Assembly: GCF_029338355.1 (NCBI RefSeq)
Contig: NZ_CP119802.1
Location: 2,294,001-2,358,000, forward strand
Direction of reading: 5' to 3'
Source: Halosegnis marinus
GTDB taxonomy: Archaea; Halobacteriota; Halobacteria; Halobacteriales; Haloarculaceae
Length of the DNA: 64,000 bases
Part shown: piece by piece, positions 1 to 7,504 of the stretch
Layout of the letters: each line of letters begins with the position of its first letter
Numbering within the stretch: position 1 is the first letter of the stretch
Program-made: the position numbers and the translations under genes
Notes under the pieces: generated by a model
What the model was told of the DNA's origin: nothing
Databases searched by the model: none
The model's input: only the letters and a program-made list of their open reading frames with translations

Positions 1-575
1 GGGAGAACCACGACATGACCTACATCGTGTTCAACAACGAGATATTCGGGCTGACGAAGGGACAGACCTCCCCGACGAGCCCGAAGGGTCACAAGTCGAA
101 GACCCAGCCGCAGGGCTCCGCGAAGGACCCCCTCCGGCCGCTCTCGATGAGCCTCTCCGCGGGCGCCTCGTACGTCGCCCGCACGGCCGCCGTGAACCCG
201 AACCAGGCGAAGGAGATACTCGTCGAGGCCATCCAGCACGACGGCTTCTCGCACGTGGACTTCCTCACGCAGTGTCCCACGTGGAACAAGGACGCCCGGC
301 AGTACGTCCCCTACATCGACATCCAGCAGAACGAGGAGTACGACTTCGATATCACGGACCGGCGCGAGGCCGCGGACGCGATGTACGAGACGGAGTCGGC
401 GCTGTGGGACGGGAAGGTGCTCACCGGGCGCTACTTCAAGCAGGAGGACCGCCGGAGCTACCACGAGGAGAAAATCGCGACCGGCGCGATGCCGGAGGAC
501 CCCATCGCGGAGCAGTACTTCGACGACGACCACGAGTGGAAGCGGTCGTACGACCTGCTCGACGCGCACCGGTAG
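1..575 (+). CDS. korB: 2-oxoacid:ferredoxin oxidoreductase, beta subunit (C-terminal part)
   Basis: The reading frame is already open at the left edge (Glu-Asn-His-Asp before the first Met), so only about the last 190 residues are present. The segment FNNEIFGLTKGQTSPTS matches the thiamine-diphosphate-binding beta subunit of archaeal 2-oxoacid:ferredoxin oxidoreductases, and THVDFLTQCPTWN-like text (here SHVDFLTQCPTWN) is typical of the later part. The family decarboxylates pyruvate or 2-oxoglutarate to the acyl-CoA and reduces ferredoxin; which substrate this one uses cannot be read here. The alpha subunit is normally immediately upstream, outside the window. Family assignment is firm; the symbol is by analogy. 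Confidence 0.85.
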   Translation, partial: ENHDMTYIVFNNEIFGLTKGQTSPTSPKGHKSKTQPQGSAKDPLRPLSMSLSAGASYVARTAAVNPNQAKEILVEAIQHDGFSHVDFLTQCPTWNKDARQYVPYIDIQQNEEYDFDITDRREAADAMYETESALWDGKVLTGRYFKQEDRRSYHEEKIATGAMPEDPIAEQYFDDDHEWKRSYDLLDAHR

Positions 576-993
576 GAGTCCCCGTTCTCGCGGTTCTTTT
601 TCGAGTAGTTCCGAGCGTTGGGTTCGCCGTTATCGTATCGGAGTCAGTCACGGCGAGCGCCCTGCTCGCGCCCGTCGTCTTCAGCCACTGCCTCAGGAAC
701 GTCCTTCTCACGCGGTTCTATGAGTACCGTCCCGCGACCGCCCCGCCCACATACCTCCCCAGCCGACTCGCTCCTTTCAGTCGCTCGCCCCTCGCACGTC
801 GCTGACCGCGCACACCGCGCGGTCAGCGCGCGCCGTAGTGAGGATTCAAGTGCGATGCCGGCACCAGCCGGCGGGTGACGTGAGCGGTGCCGCGGCGGGC
901 CGACGCGGGAGTCCGGCCCACCCGTCGCGGCGCGGTCGGGCCGGCTGTTCGCCAACCACAGCCGCTTAGTCGCGGCCACGCCAACGCCGCGTA
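576..993. other. 418-bp non-coding stretch upstream of menA
   Basis: No convincing gene. Short open frames exist on both strands but their translations are Arg/Pro/Ser-rich and unlike the acidic proteins around them. The stretch holds a perfect 12-bp inverted repeat (800-828), a second small palindromic pair (GCCGGC-ACCA-GCCGGC, about 858-873), and a TATA-like CTTAG around 964-968, about 26 nt before the menA ATG, which fits leaderless transcription of menA. Confidence 0.6.
800..828. repeat. Perfect 12-bp inverted repeat with 5-nt loop
   Basis: CGCTGACCGCGC (800-811), loop ACACC (812-816), then GCGCGGTCAGCG (817-828); every base of the arms pairs. It lies in the middle of the non-coding stretch between korB and menA, more than 220 bp past the korB stop, so it is not an obvious terminator. 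It may be part of a dispersed haloarchaeal intergenic element, which is inference. Confidence 0.75.
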
Positions 994-1932
994 ATGACCG
1001 AGACAGCCGACGTGTCGCGGACGCGAGCGTGGGTGATGGCCGCGCGCCCGCAGACCCTGCCGGCGGGGGCCGCGCCCGTCGTCGTCGGGACGGGGCTGGC
1101 CTACGGCGCGGGCGAGTTCGCGGCGCTGCCGGCGCTGGCCGCGCTCGTCGGCGCGCTGCTGCTCCAAGTGGGCACGAACTTCGCCAACGACTACTACGAC
1201 GCCGTCCGCGGCGCGGACACCGAGGAGCGCGAGGGGTTCACCCGGGTCACCGCGGGCGGACTCATCGCGCCCCCGAGCGTCAAGCGCGCGATGTACGCCA
1301 CCTTCGCCGCGGCGATACTGCTCGGTACCTATCTCGTGTGGGTCGGCGGCCCGGCAATCGTCGTCGTCGGCCTCGCCTCCGTCGCCGCCGGTATCGCCTA
1401 CACCGGGGGGCCGGCCCCGTACGGCTACCGGGGCCTCGGCGACGTGTTCGTCTTCGTCTTCTTCGGCCTCGTCGCCGTGACGGGCACCTACTACGTGCAG
1501 GCCGCCGCTGACCTCGCCGGTATCCCCGCGCTCACGGCGCCGCTCGACCTCGTCCCGCTCGCGGCCGTCGTCGCCGCGCTCCCGGCCGCGGGGCTCTCGA
1601 CGTGCATCCTCGTCGTGAACAACATCCGCGACCGCGAGACGGACGCGAAGGCCGGCAAGCGCACGCTCGCGGTCCTGCTCGGCTACCGCTGGTCGCGCGT
1701 CGAGTTCCTGCTGCTGCTCGGGATGGCCTACGTCGTCCCGGTGGTGTTCACGCTCACCGGCTCCGGGCCCGCGACGCTGCTCCCGCTCGCCACCGCGCCG
1801 CTCGCCGTTCGGCTCCTGCGAACGGTCGCGACGGAGACGGGCGGCGCGGCGCTCAACCCCGCGCTGGAGACGACCGGAAAGCTCCTCTTCGCCCACAGCG
1901 CCCTCTTCGCCGTCGGGCTGGCGGTCGCATGA
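994..1932 (+). CDS. menA: 1,4-dihydroxy-2-naphthoate polyprenyltransferase
   Basis: UbiA-superfamily membrane prenyltransferase of 312 aa, the usual MenA length. It attaches the polyprenyl chain to 1,4-dihydroxy-2-naphthoate to give demethylmenaquinone. Both Asp-rich motifs are present: NDYYDAVRGADT (about residues 65-76) and NNIRDRETDAKAGKRT (about 209-224), which bind Mg2+-diphosphate. The rest is hydrophobic with about eight or nine predicted helices. The stop overlaps the menC start by ATGA, and menC overlaps menE, so the three form one translationally coupled menaquinone unit. A TATA-like element about 26 nt upstream suggests a leaderless transcript. Confidence 0.93.
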   Translation: MTETADVSRTRAWVMAARPQTLPAGAAPVVVGTGLAYGAGEFAALPALAALVGALLLQVGTNFANDYYDAVRGADTEEREGFTRVTAGGLIAPPSVKRAMYATFAAAILLGTYLVWVGGPAIVVVGLASVAAGIAYTGGPAPYGYRGLGDVFVFVFFGLVAVTGTYYVQAAADLAGIPALTAPLDLVPLAAVVAALPAAGLSTCILVVNNIRDRETDAKAGKRTLAVLLGYRWSRVEFLLLLGMAYVVPVVFTLTGSGPATLLPLATAPLAVRLLRTVATETGGAALNPALETTGKLLFAHSALFAVGLAVA

Positions 1933-2930
1933 ACGCCGACTACTTCTCGCTCCCGCTCGCGGAGCCGCTCGCCACCGCCGCGGGCGACATCACCGAGCGC
2001 GAGGGCTTCCTCGTCGGTATCGACGCGCCGGCGCCCGGCCTCGGCGAAGCCTGCCCGCTCCCCGGCTGGACGGAGTCGCTCGACGAGTGTCGGGCGGCGC
2101 TCGAATCCGCCGACGGGGGCGAACTCGATACCCTGCCGCCGGCCGCGCGCCACGGCGTCTCGCTGGCGCTCCTGGACGGGGCGGCCCGCGACGCCGGCCT
2201 CCCGCTCTATCGCCACTTCGGGAGGGACGAACGCGTCGAGTCCGTGCCCGTCAACGCGACCGTCGGGGACGCCGCGACCGAGACAGCGGTCGAACGCGTC
2301 CGCGATTCGGTCGACGCCGGCTTCCCGGCGGTGAAACTGAAGGTCGGCGCACGGCCGCTCGGTACGGACCTCGACCGAGTGCGTGCCGTCCGCGACGCCT
2401 GTCCCGACGTTGAACTCCGTCTCGACGCGAACGGCGCGTGGACCCGGGCCGAGGCCGCGGAGGCGTTCGCCGCGCTCGACGCGCTCGACGTTGCGTACGT
2501 CGAGCAGCCGCTTCCGGCGGGTGACCTCGCCGGTCACGCCGACCTCCGACGCCACGAGACCGGGGTCGCGCTCGACGAGGGACTCTACGAGCACGGGGTC
2601 GACGCCGCCCTCGACGCGGGCGCGGCGGACACCTGGATTCTCAAGCCGATGGCGATGGGCGGCCCCGACGTAGCCCTCGAAGCGGCCGTCCTCGCCCGCG
2701 GCGCGGGCATCGACCCGGTGGTCACCACGACCATCGACGGGGCCGTCGCGCGCGCCGCCGCGGTCCATGTCGCGGCCGCGCTCCCCGGGGTGCGCGCCTG
2801 CGGGCTCGCCACCGGCGACCTGCTCGCCGCGGACTTCGACCCGGACCCGGCGCCGGTGGAGAGCGGCCGCGCCCGCGTCCCACAGAAAGAGGGAAATACC
2901 GGGGCGACCTCACCGGCGGACTATGCGTGA
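1929..2930 (+). CDS. menC: o-succinylbenzoate synthase
   Basis: Enolase-superfamily enzyme of 333 aa that dehydrates SHCHC to o-succinylbenzoate in menaquinone synthesis. The full catalytic set is visible: KLK (K136 and K138), metal ligands D166 (DANGAW), E192 (VEQPL) and D216 (LDEGL), and the second-face K239 (LKPMAMGG). The start at ATG 1929 overlaps the menA stop; an in-frame opening further upstream lies inside menA and is not used. The 3' end overlaps menE by 8 bp. Its position between menA and menE separates it from other enolase-superfamily members such as muconate cycloisomerase or dipeptide epimerase. Confidence 0.93.
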   Translation: MNADYFSLPLAEPLATAAGDITEREGFLVGIDAPAPGLGEACPLPGWTESLDECRAALESADGGELDTLPPAARHGVSLALLDGAARDAGLPLYRHFGRDERVESVPVNATVGDAATETAVERVRDSVDAGFPAVKLKVGARPLGTDLDRVRAVRDACPDVELRLDANGAWTRAEAAEAFAALDALDVAYVEQPLPAGDLAGHADLRRHETGVALDEGLYEHGVDAALDAGAADTWILKPMAMGGPDVALEAAVLARGAGIDPVVTTTIDGAVARAAAVHVAAALPGVRACGLATGDLLAADFDPDPAPVESGRARVPQKEGNTGATSPADYA

Positions 2931-4395
2931 CTGGCTGGCCCTGCGGGCCGGGGCGACCCCGACGCGGACCGCGCTCGTGGACGCGCGGACCGGGCGGGCG
3001 ACGACTTACGGCGCGCTCGACGCCCGCGTCGAGGAGCTCGCCGGCCGGCTCTCCGCGCTCGGGGTGGGCGTGGACGACCACCTCGGCGTCGTCGCCGGGA
3101 CGCGCCCGGCCTTCCTCGAACTCGTCCACGCGGCCGCACGGGTCGGCGCCGTCCTCGTCCCGCTGAACGCGCGCTACACCGCGGCCGAACTGCGCGAGAC
3201 GGCCGGCCGCGCGGACGTGGACGCGCTGGTCTGCGAGGCCGACACCGAGGCCGCCGCCGTCGAGTCGTTCGACGGACCCGTGGCGACGCTCGACGACCCC
3301 GCACACGGCGCGACCGACCTCGCGGCCGTCGAGCCGGCGACGTTCGACGTGCCCGCGTGGGACCGCGACTGCGCGCAGGCGCTCGTCGCCACCTCGGGGA
3401 CGACGGGCGGTCCGAAGCTCGTGGAACTCACCTCCGGGAACCTGCTCGCCTCCGCGGCCGCGTCGTCGTGGCGGCTCGGCGTCCTCCCCGCCGACCGCTG
3501 GTACTGCACGCTCCCGATGTACCACATGGGCGGGCTCGCCCCCGTCTATCGGTCGGTGCTGTACGGGACGGCCGTGGTCGTCGGGACGCCCGGAAGCTTC
3601 GACCCGGAGCGCGCGCTCGCCGAGATGTCCGAGCACGACGCCACGGGCGTCTCCGTCGTCCCGACGATGGCTCGGGACCTGCTCGATGTGGATGACGGCG
3701 CGCTCGCGGACCTCCGGTTCGTCCTCGTCGGCGGCGCGGCGACGCCCGACGCGCTGGTCGAGCGCGCGAACGAGGCCGGCGTCCCCCTCCACCCGAGCTA
3801 CGGGATGACCGAGGCGGCCTCCCAGATAGCGACCGCTCGCCCCGCCGACACGGCCGCGGCGCTCGGTACCGTGGGTCACCCGCTCGTCTTCACCGAGGTG
3901 ACGGTGACGGACGGGGAGGGGACCGTGCTCCCGCCGGGGGAACCGGGCGAGATCGTCGTCTCGGGGAGCACCGTCTCGCCGGGCTACTACGGCGACGAGG
4001 ACGCGACCGACGAGGCGTTCGGTCCCCACGGCTTCCACACCGGCGACGCGGGCTACCGCGACACCGAGGGTCGGCTGTGGGTGCTCAACCGCCTCGACGA
4101 CCGCATCGTCACGGGCGGCGAGAACGTCGACCCGGGCGAGGTGGCGGGCGTCCTCCGCGACCACCCCGACGTCGAGGAGGCGTTCGTCCTCGGCCTGCCG
4201 GACGACCGCTACGGCCAGCGCGTGGCGGCGCTCGTCGTCGGCGCGGACGACACCGCCGCCCTCGAATCGTTCGCCCGCGAGCGGCTCGCGGGGTTCAAGC
4301 TCCCGCGGACGTGGCGCGTCGTCGACGCCCTGCCCCGCACCGCCTCGGGGACCGTGGACCGCGCCGCGGCCCGGGACCTGTTCGGCGACACGTAG
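2923..4395 (+). CDS. menE: o-succinylbenzoate-CoA ligase
   Basis: AMP-forming acyl-CoA synthetase (ANL superfamily), 490 aa, which activates o-succinylbenzoate to its CoA thioester. The P-loop-like ATP motif TSGTTGGPK begins at residue 157, the YGMTEAAS motif lies at 293-300, and HTGDAGYRD and the C-terminal lysine context (PRTASGTVDR) are in place, although that last motif has Thr-Val where Lys is usual. The start ATG 2923 overlaps the menC stop. Specificity is inferred from the menA-menC-menE arrangement, because ANL sequences alone do not settle the substrate. Confidence 0.9.
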   Translation: MRDWLALRAGATPTRTALVDARTGRATTYGALDARVEELAGRLSALGVGVDDHLGVVAGTRPAFLELVHAAARVGAVLVPLNARYTAAELRETAGRADVDALVCEADTEAAAVESFDGPVATLDDPAHGATDLAAVEPATFDVPAWDRDCAQALVATSGTTGGPKLVELTSGNLLASAAASSWRLGVLPADRWYCTLPMYHMGGLAPVYRSVLYGTAVVVGTPGSFDPERALAEMSEHDATGVSVVPTMARDLLDVDDGALADLRFVLVGGAATPDALVERANEAGVPLHPSYGMTEAASQIATARPADTAAALGTVGHPLVFTEVTVTDGEGTVLPPGEPGEIVVSGSTVSPGYYGDEDATDEAFGPHGFHTGDAGYRDTEGRLWVLNRLDDRIVTGGENVDPGEVAGVLRDHPDVEEAFVLGLPDDRYGQRVAALVVGADDTAALESFARERLAGFKLPRTWRVVDALPRTASGTVDRAAARDLFGDT

Positions 4396-4426
4396 GGTTT
4401 TGTCCGCGCCCCGGCTACCGGGGACC

Positions 4427-5206
4427 GTGTGTACGCTCACCTTCGCGTGGCGCCGCTTCGACGACCACCTCGCGGTGGCCGCGAACCGCGACGAGGCGCT
4501 GGCGCGACCCTCGTCGCCCCCCGCGATACGCGACGGCGACCCGCGCGTCTTCGCCCCCCGCGACGAGGAGGCCGGCGGGACGTGGCTCGGCTACAACGAG
4601 GCCGGCGTCTTCGTCGCGCTGACGAACCGCTGGACCCGCGCCGTGACCGACGGCGACCGCTCGCGCGGGCTACTCGTCCGCGAGGCGCTCGACCGGCCCG
4701 ACGCCTCGGCCGCCGCGGGGTTCGTCCGCGACGAACTGGACGCGCGGACGTACGAGCCGTTCCACCTACTCGTCGCGGACGCCGAGCGCGCGCTGCTGTT
4801 CGAACACGACCGCGACACCTCCGTCGCTCACCTCGCGCCGGGCGTCTACGTCGTCGGCAACACCGGCTGGTGTGGGGTTCGCTCGGGGCCGGCGGGCGCG
4901 ACGGAGCCACAGCGCACCGAGTCCTTCTTCGTGCCCGACCGACGGCCCGAGGTGGGCCGCGAGCAGGCGGCGAACGACCGTCGGGTGCTCGACACGCTCG
5001 CCGCGGCCGCCGAGGGGGCCGACGCGGACGCGTGGCTGGCACGGGGCGGCGAGGTGCTCTCGGACCACGAGTACGGCGTCTGTATCCACGGCGACGGCTT
5101 CGGCACGAAGTCGTCCTCCCTCGTCCGACTGGGGGCGGAGCGCGCGTGGCGACACGCCGAGGGCCCACCGTGCGAGACGCCCTACGAGCCGCTGGACGCG
5201 CTGTGA
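4427..5206 (+). CDS. NRDE family (TANGO2-like) protein
   Basis: 259 aa. The GTG start at 4427 gives MCTLTF, with the Cys at position 2 that is invariant in the NRDE family and becomes the N-terminal residue in this Ntn-hydrolase-like fold; a TTG at 4400 would bury it, so GTG is preferred. The family signature NRDE occurs at about residues 19-22 (AANRDEALARPS). Other conserved stretches are GTWLGYNEAGVFVALTNR and SRGLLVREAL. The human homologue TANGO2 is linked to acyl-CoA and haem metabolism; the biochemical role in archaea is not established. It follows menE by 31 bp in the same direction and may share its transcript. Confidence 0.85.
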   Translation: MCTLTFAWRRFDDHLAVAANRDEALARPSSPPAIRDGDPRVFAPRDEEAGGTWLGYNEAGVFVALTNRWTRAVTDGDRSRGLLVREALDRPDASAAAGFVRDELDARTYEPFHLLVADAERALLFEHDRDTSVAHLAPGVYVVGNTGWCGVRSGPAGATEPQRTESFFVPDRRPEVGREQAANDRRVLDTLAAAAEGADADAWLARGGEVLSDHEYGVCIHGDGFGTKSSSLVRLGAERAWRHAEGPPCETPYEPLDAL

Positions 5207-5248
5207 CGGACGGCAGGATTTAAACGCGCCACTCCCGCAGATGGGGGT

Positions 5249-5587
5249 ATGCCGGAGGAGCTCACCGACGACGAGGAGCGGGCGATGGAACTCATCGCGC
5301 GCGAGGGCGGTATCCACCAGAGCGACTTCTGGAAGGAGCTGGACGTGGACTCCCGGAAGGGGAGCCGCATCGCCGAGTCGCTGGCGGAGAAAGGGTACGT
5401 CGAGCGCGAGGAGACGCTGTACGAGGGCCACAACACCTACTTCATCGAGCCGGTCGTCCACGCCGAGGAGCTCGACTTCTCGCTGCTGATGGCCGGGGAC
5501 ATGCTCTCGCCGTTCGTCGGCGACGAGGAGGCCGACCCCAACGCCGACCGCTTCAGCCAGTGGGTCATGACCCTCGCGTACCGCTAG
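5249..5587 (+). CDS. Winged-helix transcriptional regulator
   Basis: 112 aa. Residues about 5-55 form a predicted winged helix-turn-helix (ERAMELIAREGGIHQSDFW, then SRIAESLAEKGYVERE), followed by a short wing (GHNTYFIEPV) and a C-terminal helical piece that may dimerise. It resembles MarR/TrmB-type haloarchaeal regulators, but I cannot assign a target. The start follows GGGGGT directly. Its stop overlaps the stop of the convergent antiporter gene through a shared CTAG. Confidence 0.75.
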   Translation: MPEELTDDEERAMELIAREGGIHQSDFWKELDVDSRKGSRIAESLAEKGYVEREETLYEGHNTYFIEPVVHAEELDFSLLMAGDMLSPFVGDEEADPNADRFSQWVMTLAYR

Positions 5588-6525
5588 AGCAGGTCGAGCC
5601 CCCATCGAACGAGGTTAGCCGCGGCCGCGACGCCGCCCTCCGCCCGCGTCAGTTTTCGCCCGGTGAACAGGAGAACGGTCACCAGTGCCGTCAGTCCCAC
5701 CAGCCACCACACCGTCGCCGTCGCGGCGGGCGTGACCGACGACGGCGCGAGGACCGCGACGAGTCCCACGACCGCGAGCGCGTTGAACACGCAGGAGCCG
5801 ACGACGTTCCCGACCGCCAGCTCCGGGTAACCGGCACGCGCGGCGGCGACCGCGGCCGCCAGTTCGGGACTGGAGGTGCCGAGCGCGACCACCGTCTCGC
5901 CGACGACCCACTCGGAGACGCCCGCGGCCAGCGCGAGGCCGACGGCCCCGCGGACGAGCACGTCCGCGCCGAGCACGACGAGGACGAGCCCCCCGGCGGT
6001 CAGGAACACGGCGCGCGTGCGACCGAGGCCGTCCCGTTCGGGCGCGGTGTCGGTACGCGCGCGCCGCGTTCGACCGCGGTCCCCCGAGAGCAGCGCGACG
6101 AGGTACCCGACCAGGCCGGCGAGCAGTAGCAGGCCCTCCCACCGCCCGAGCCGGAGGTCCCACAGCGCGAGGGCGACCGCGACGGTCGCCGCGAGCATCA
6201 CGGGCGCGTCACGGCGCCGGAGCGGGCGGCGGGCGCGGACGGGCGTGACGAGCGCCGTCGCGCCGAGCACGACGCCGAGGTTCACGAGGTTCGACCCGAC
6301 GGCATTGCCGACCGCGAGGTCGGCCCGCGCCGCGAGCGCGGCATCGACCGAAGCGGCCACCTCCGGCAGCGAGGTACCGATACCGACCACGACCACACCG
6401 ACGACGAGGTCCGAGAGGCCGACCCGGCGGGCGAGCGTCACCGCCCCGGCGACGAACTGCTCGGCGCCGTACCACAGCGCCGCCGCTCCGACGACGACCA
6501 ACAGGAGGTCCCACGCCGAGAGCAC
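5584..6525 (-). CDS. Calcium/sodium antiporter (CaCA family, YrbG-like)
   Basis: 313 aa integral membrane protein with two inverted repeats of about five helices, the Ca2+:cation antiporter architecture. Each half carries the ion-binding alpha repeat: GIGTSLPEVAASV in the N-terminal half and ALGTSSPELAAAV in the C-terminal half, both with the acidic residue that binds the cation. It is expected to exchange cytoplasmic Ca2+ for Na+ (or H+), which suits a high-salt cell. It is monocistronic and convergent with the HTH gene. Confidence 0.9.
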   Translation of the reverse strand: MLSAWDLLLVVVGAAALWYGAEQFVAGAVTLARRVGLSDLVVGVVVVGIGTSLPEVAASVDAALAARADLAVGNAVGSNLVNLGVVLGATALVTPVRARRPLRRRDAPVMLAATVAVALALWDLRLGRWEGLLLLAGLVGYLVALLSGDRGRTRRARTDTAPERDGLGRTRAVFLTAGGLVLVVLGADVLVRGAVGLALAAGVSEWVVGETVVALGTSSPELAAAVAAARAGYPELAVGNVVGSCVFNALAVVGLVAVLAPSSVTPAATATVWWLVGLTALVTVLLFTGRKLTRAEGGVAAAANLVRWGLDLL

Positions 6526-6565
6526 ATCGGTAGTGCGTCCCCCCGCGGAAAAAGCGTGCCGCCGG

Positions 6566-7027
6566 CTACTCCAGCAGCGACACCGTCTCGCAGGAGACGG
6601 CGACGGTGTCCTCGTTCTTCACGACCTCCAGCGCGTAGCGGACCGTCCCCGTGCCGGGGCCGTCCGGCTTGCGCTCCGTCCCTATCACTTCCGTTTCGAC
6701 GTGGATGCGCTCGCCGAGGAACACCGGCGCGCGGAAGCGCAGCCGGTCGATGCCGTAGAAGGCGACGACGGCCTCCCGCTCCTCCTGTGTGCGGTTCTGC
6801 CACAGCAGCCCGGTGGCCGCCGAGAGGACGAGCATCCCGTGGGCGATGCGCTGGCCGAACGACGACTCGGCCATCCGCACGTCGTCGAGGTGGAGGTGGT
6901 TGAAGTCGCCCGACACGCCGGCGAAGTTCACCACGTCGGCCTCGGTGATGGTGCGACCGCTCGTCGTTGAGGTGTCGCCCTCCTCGACCGTCTCGAAGTA
7001 GCTGTCCGGGGCCGTATCGTCGCTCAC
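6566..7027 (-). CDS. MaoC family dehydratase
   Basis: 153 aa single hot-dog domain. The R-hydratase motif is visible as DFNHLHLDDVRMAESSFGQR followed by IAHGML, with the catalytic Asp and His of (R)-specific enoyl-CoA hydratases. It probably hydrates 2-enoyl-CoA to (R)-3-hydroxyacyl-CoA, linking beta-oxidation with other acyl-CoA pools. The GTG start at 7027 overlaps the stop of the thioesterase gene by GTGA; the in-frame opening upstream lies within that gene and is not used. It is the last gene of the three-gene acyl-CoA operon at 6566-9460. Confidence 0.87.
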   Translation of the reverse strand: MSDDTAPDSYFETVEEGDTSTTSGRTITEADVVNFAGVSGDFNHLHLDDVRMAESSFGQRIAHGMLVLSAATGLLWQNRTQEEREAVVAFYGIDRLRFRAPVFLGERIHVETEVIGTERKPDGPGTGTVRYALEVVKNEDTVAVSCETVSLLE

Positions 7028-7503
7028 TCGGCTCCCCCTCCGTTCACGCCCGCCGGGTGGTCGTCGCCGTCCGCCTGCCTGAACAGCCGGTAGGTCGTCC
7101 CGCCGGTGGCGACGACCTTCCGTTCCCCCTCGTGGACGCTCGTCACCTCGCACTCGGTGACGCCCATCGTCCGGCCGGCGCGGACCACCTCGGCCTCGAC
7201 GCGCAGGTCGTCGGTCGCGGGGCGCACGTAGCGCGTGTTGAGGTCCGTCGTCGTGAGCGCGGCCTCGCGGGGCGAGTCGAACGTCGTCCGGAGCGCGAAC
7301 CCCGACGCCGTGTCGATGACCGTCGCGGTGATGCCGCCGTGGACGGTGCCCGACGCGATGTTGGCGAACTTCTCGTCGAAGGGGAGCGCGAACACGACGC
7401 GGCCCCGCTCCATCTCGACGACGGAGAGGTCGAGCCACGACAGCAGGTCGTGGCTCTCCAGTTCGCTCGCCAGCCGTTCGTGGCGCTCCGCGCCGGCGCT
7501 CAT
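7024..7503 (-). CDS. PaaI family acyl-CoA thioesterase
   Basis: 159 aa hot-dog-fold protein. The motif GTVHGGITATVIDTASGFA is the PaaI-type active site (HGG with the catalytic Asp in the following helix), and DLNTRYVRPA is the usual beta strand. It hydrolyses acyl-CoA or aryl-CoA esters to the free acid and CoA. The ATG at 7503 lies one base after the stop of the upstream dehydrogenase fusion; an alternative ATG at 7554 would run back into that gene. Its stop overlaps the MaoC start. Confidence 0.87.
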   Translation of the reverse strand: MSAGAERHERLASELESHDLLSWLDLSVVEMERGRVVFALPFDEKFANIASGTVHGGITATVIDTASGFALRTTFDSPREAALTTTDLNTRYVRPATDDLRVEAEVVRAGRTMGVTECEVTSVHEGERKVVATGGTTYRLFRQADGDDHPAGVNGGGAE

Positions 7504-7504
7504 C

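Noticed and set aside
644-979. Minus-strand open frame of 111 residues upstream of menA
   Set aside because: It has no acidic bias or protein motif and spans the perfect inverted repeat; sequences like this are sometimes annotated as hypothetical proteins in haloarchaea but I think it is non-coding.
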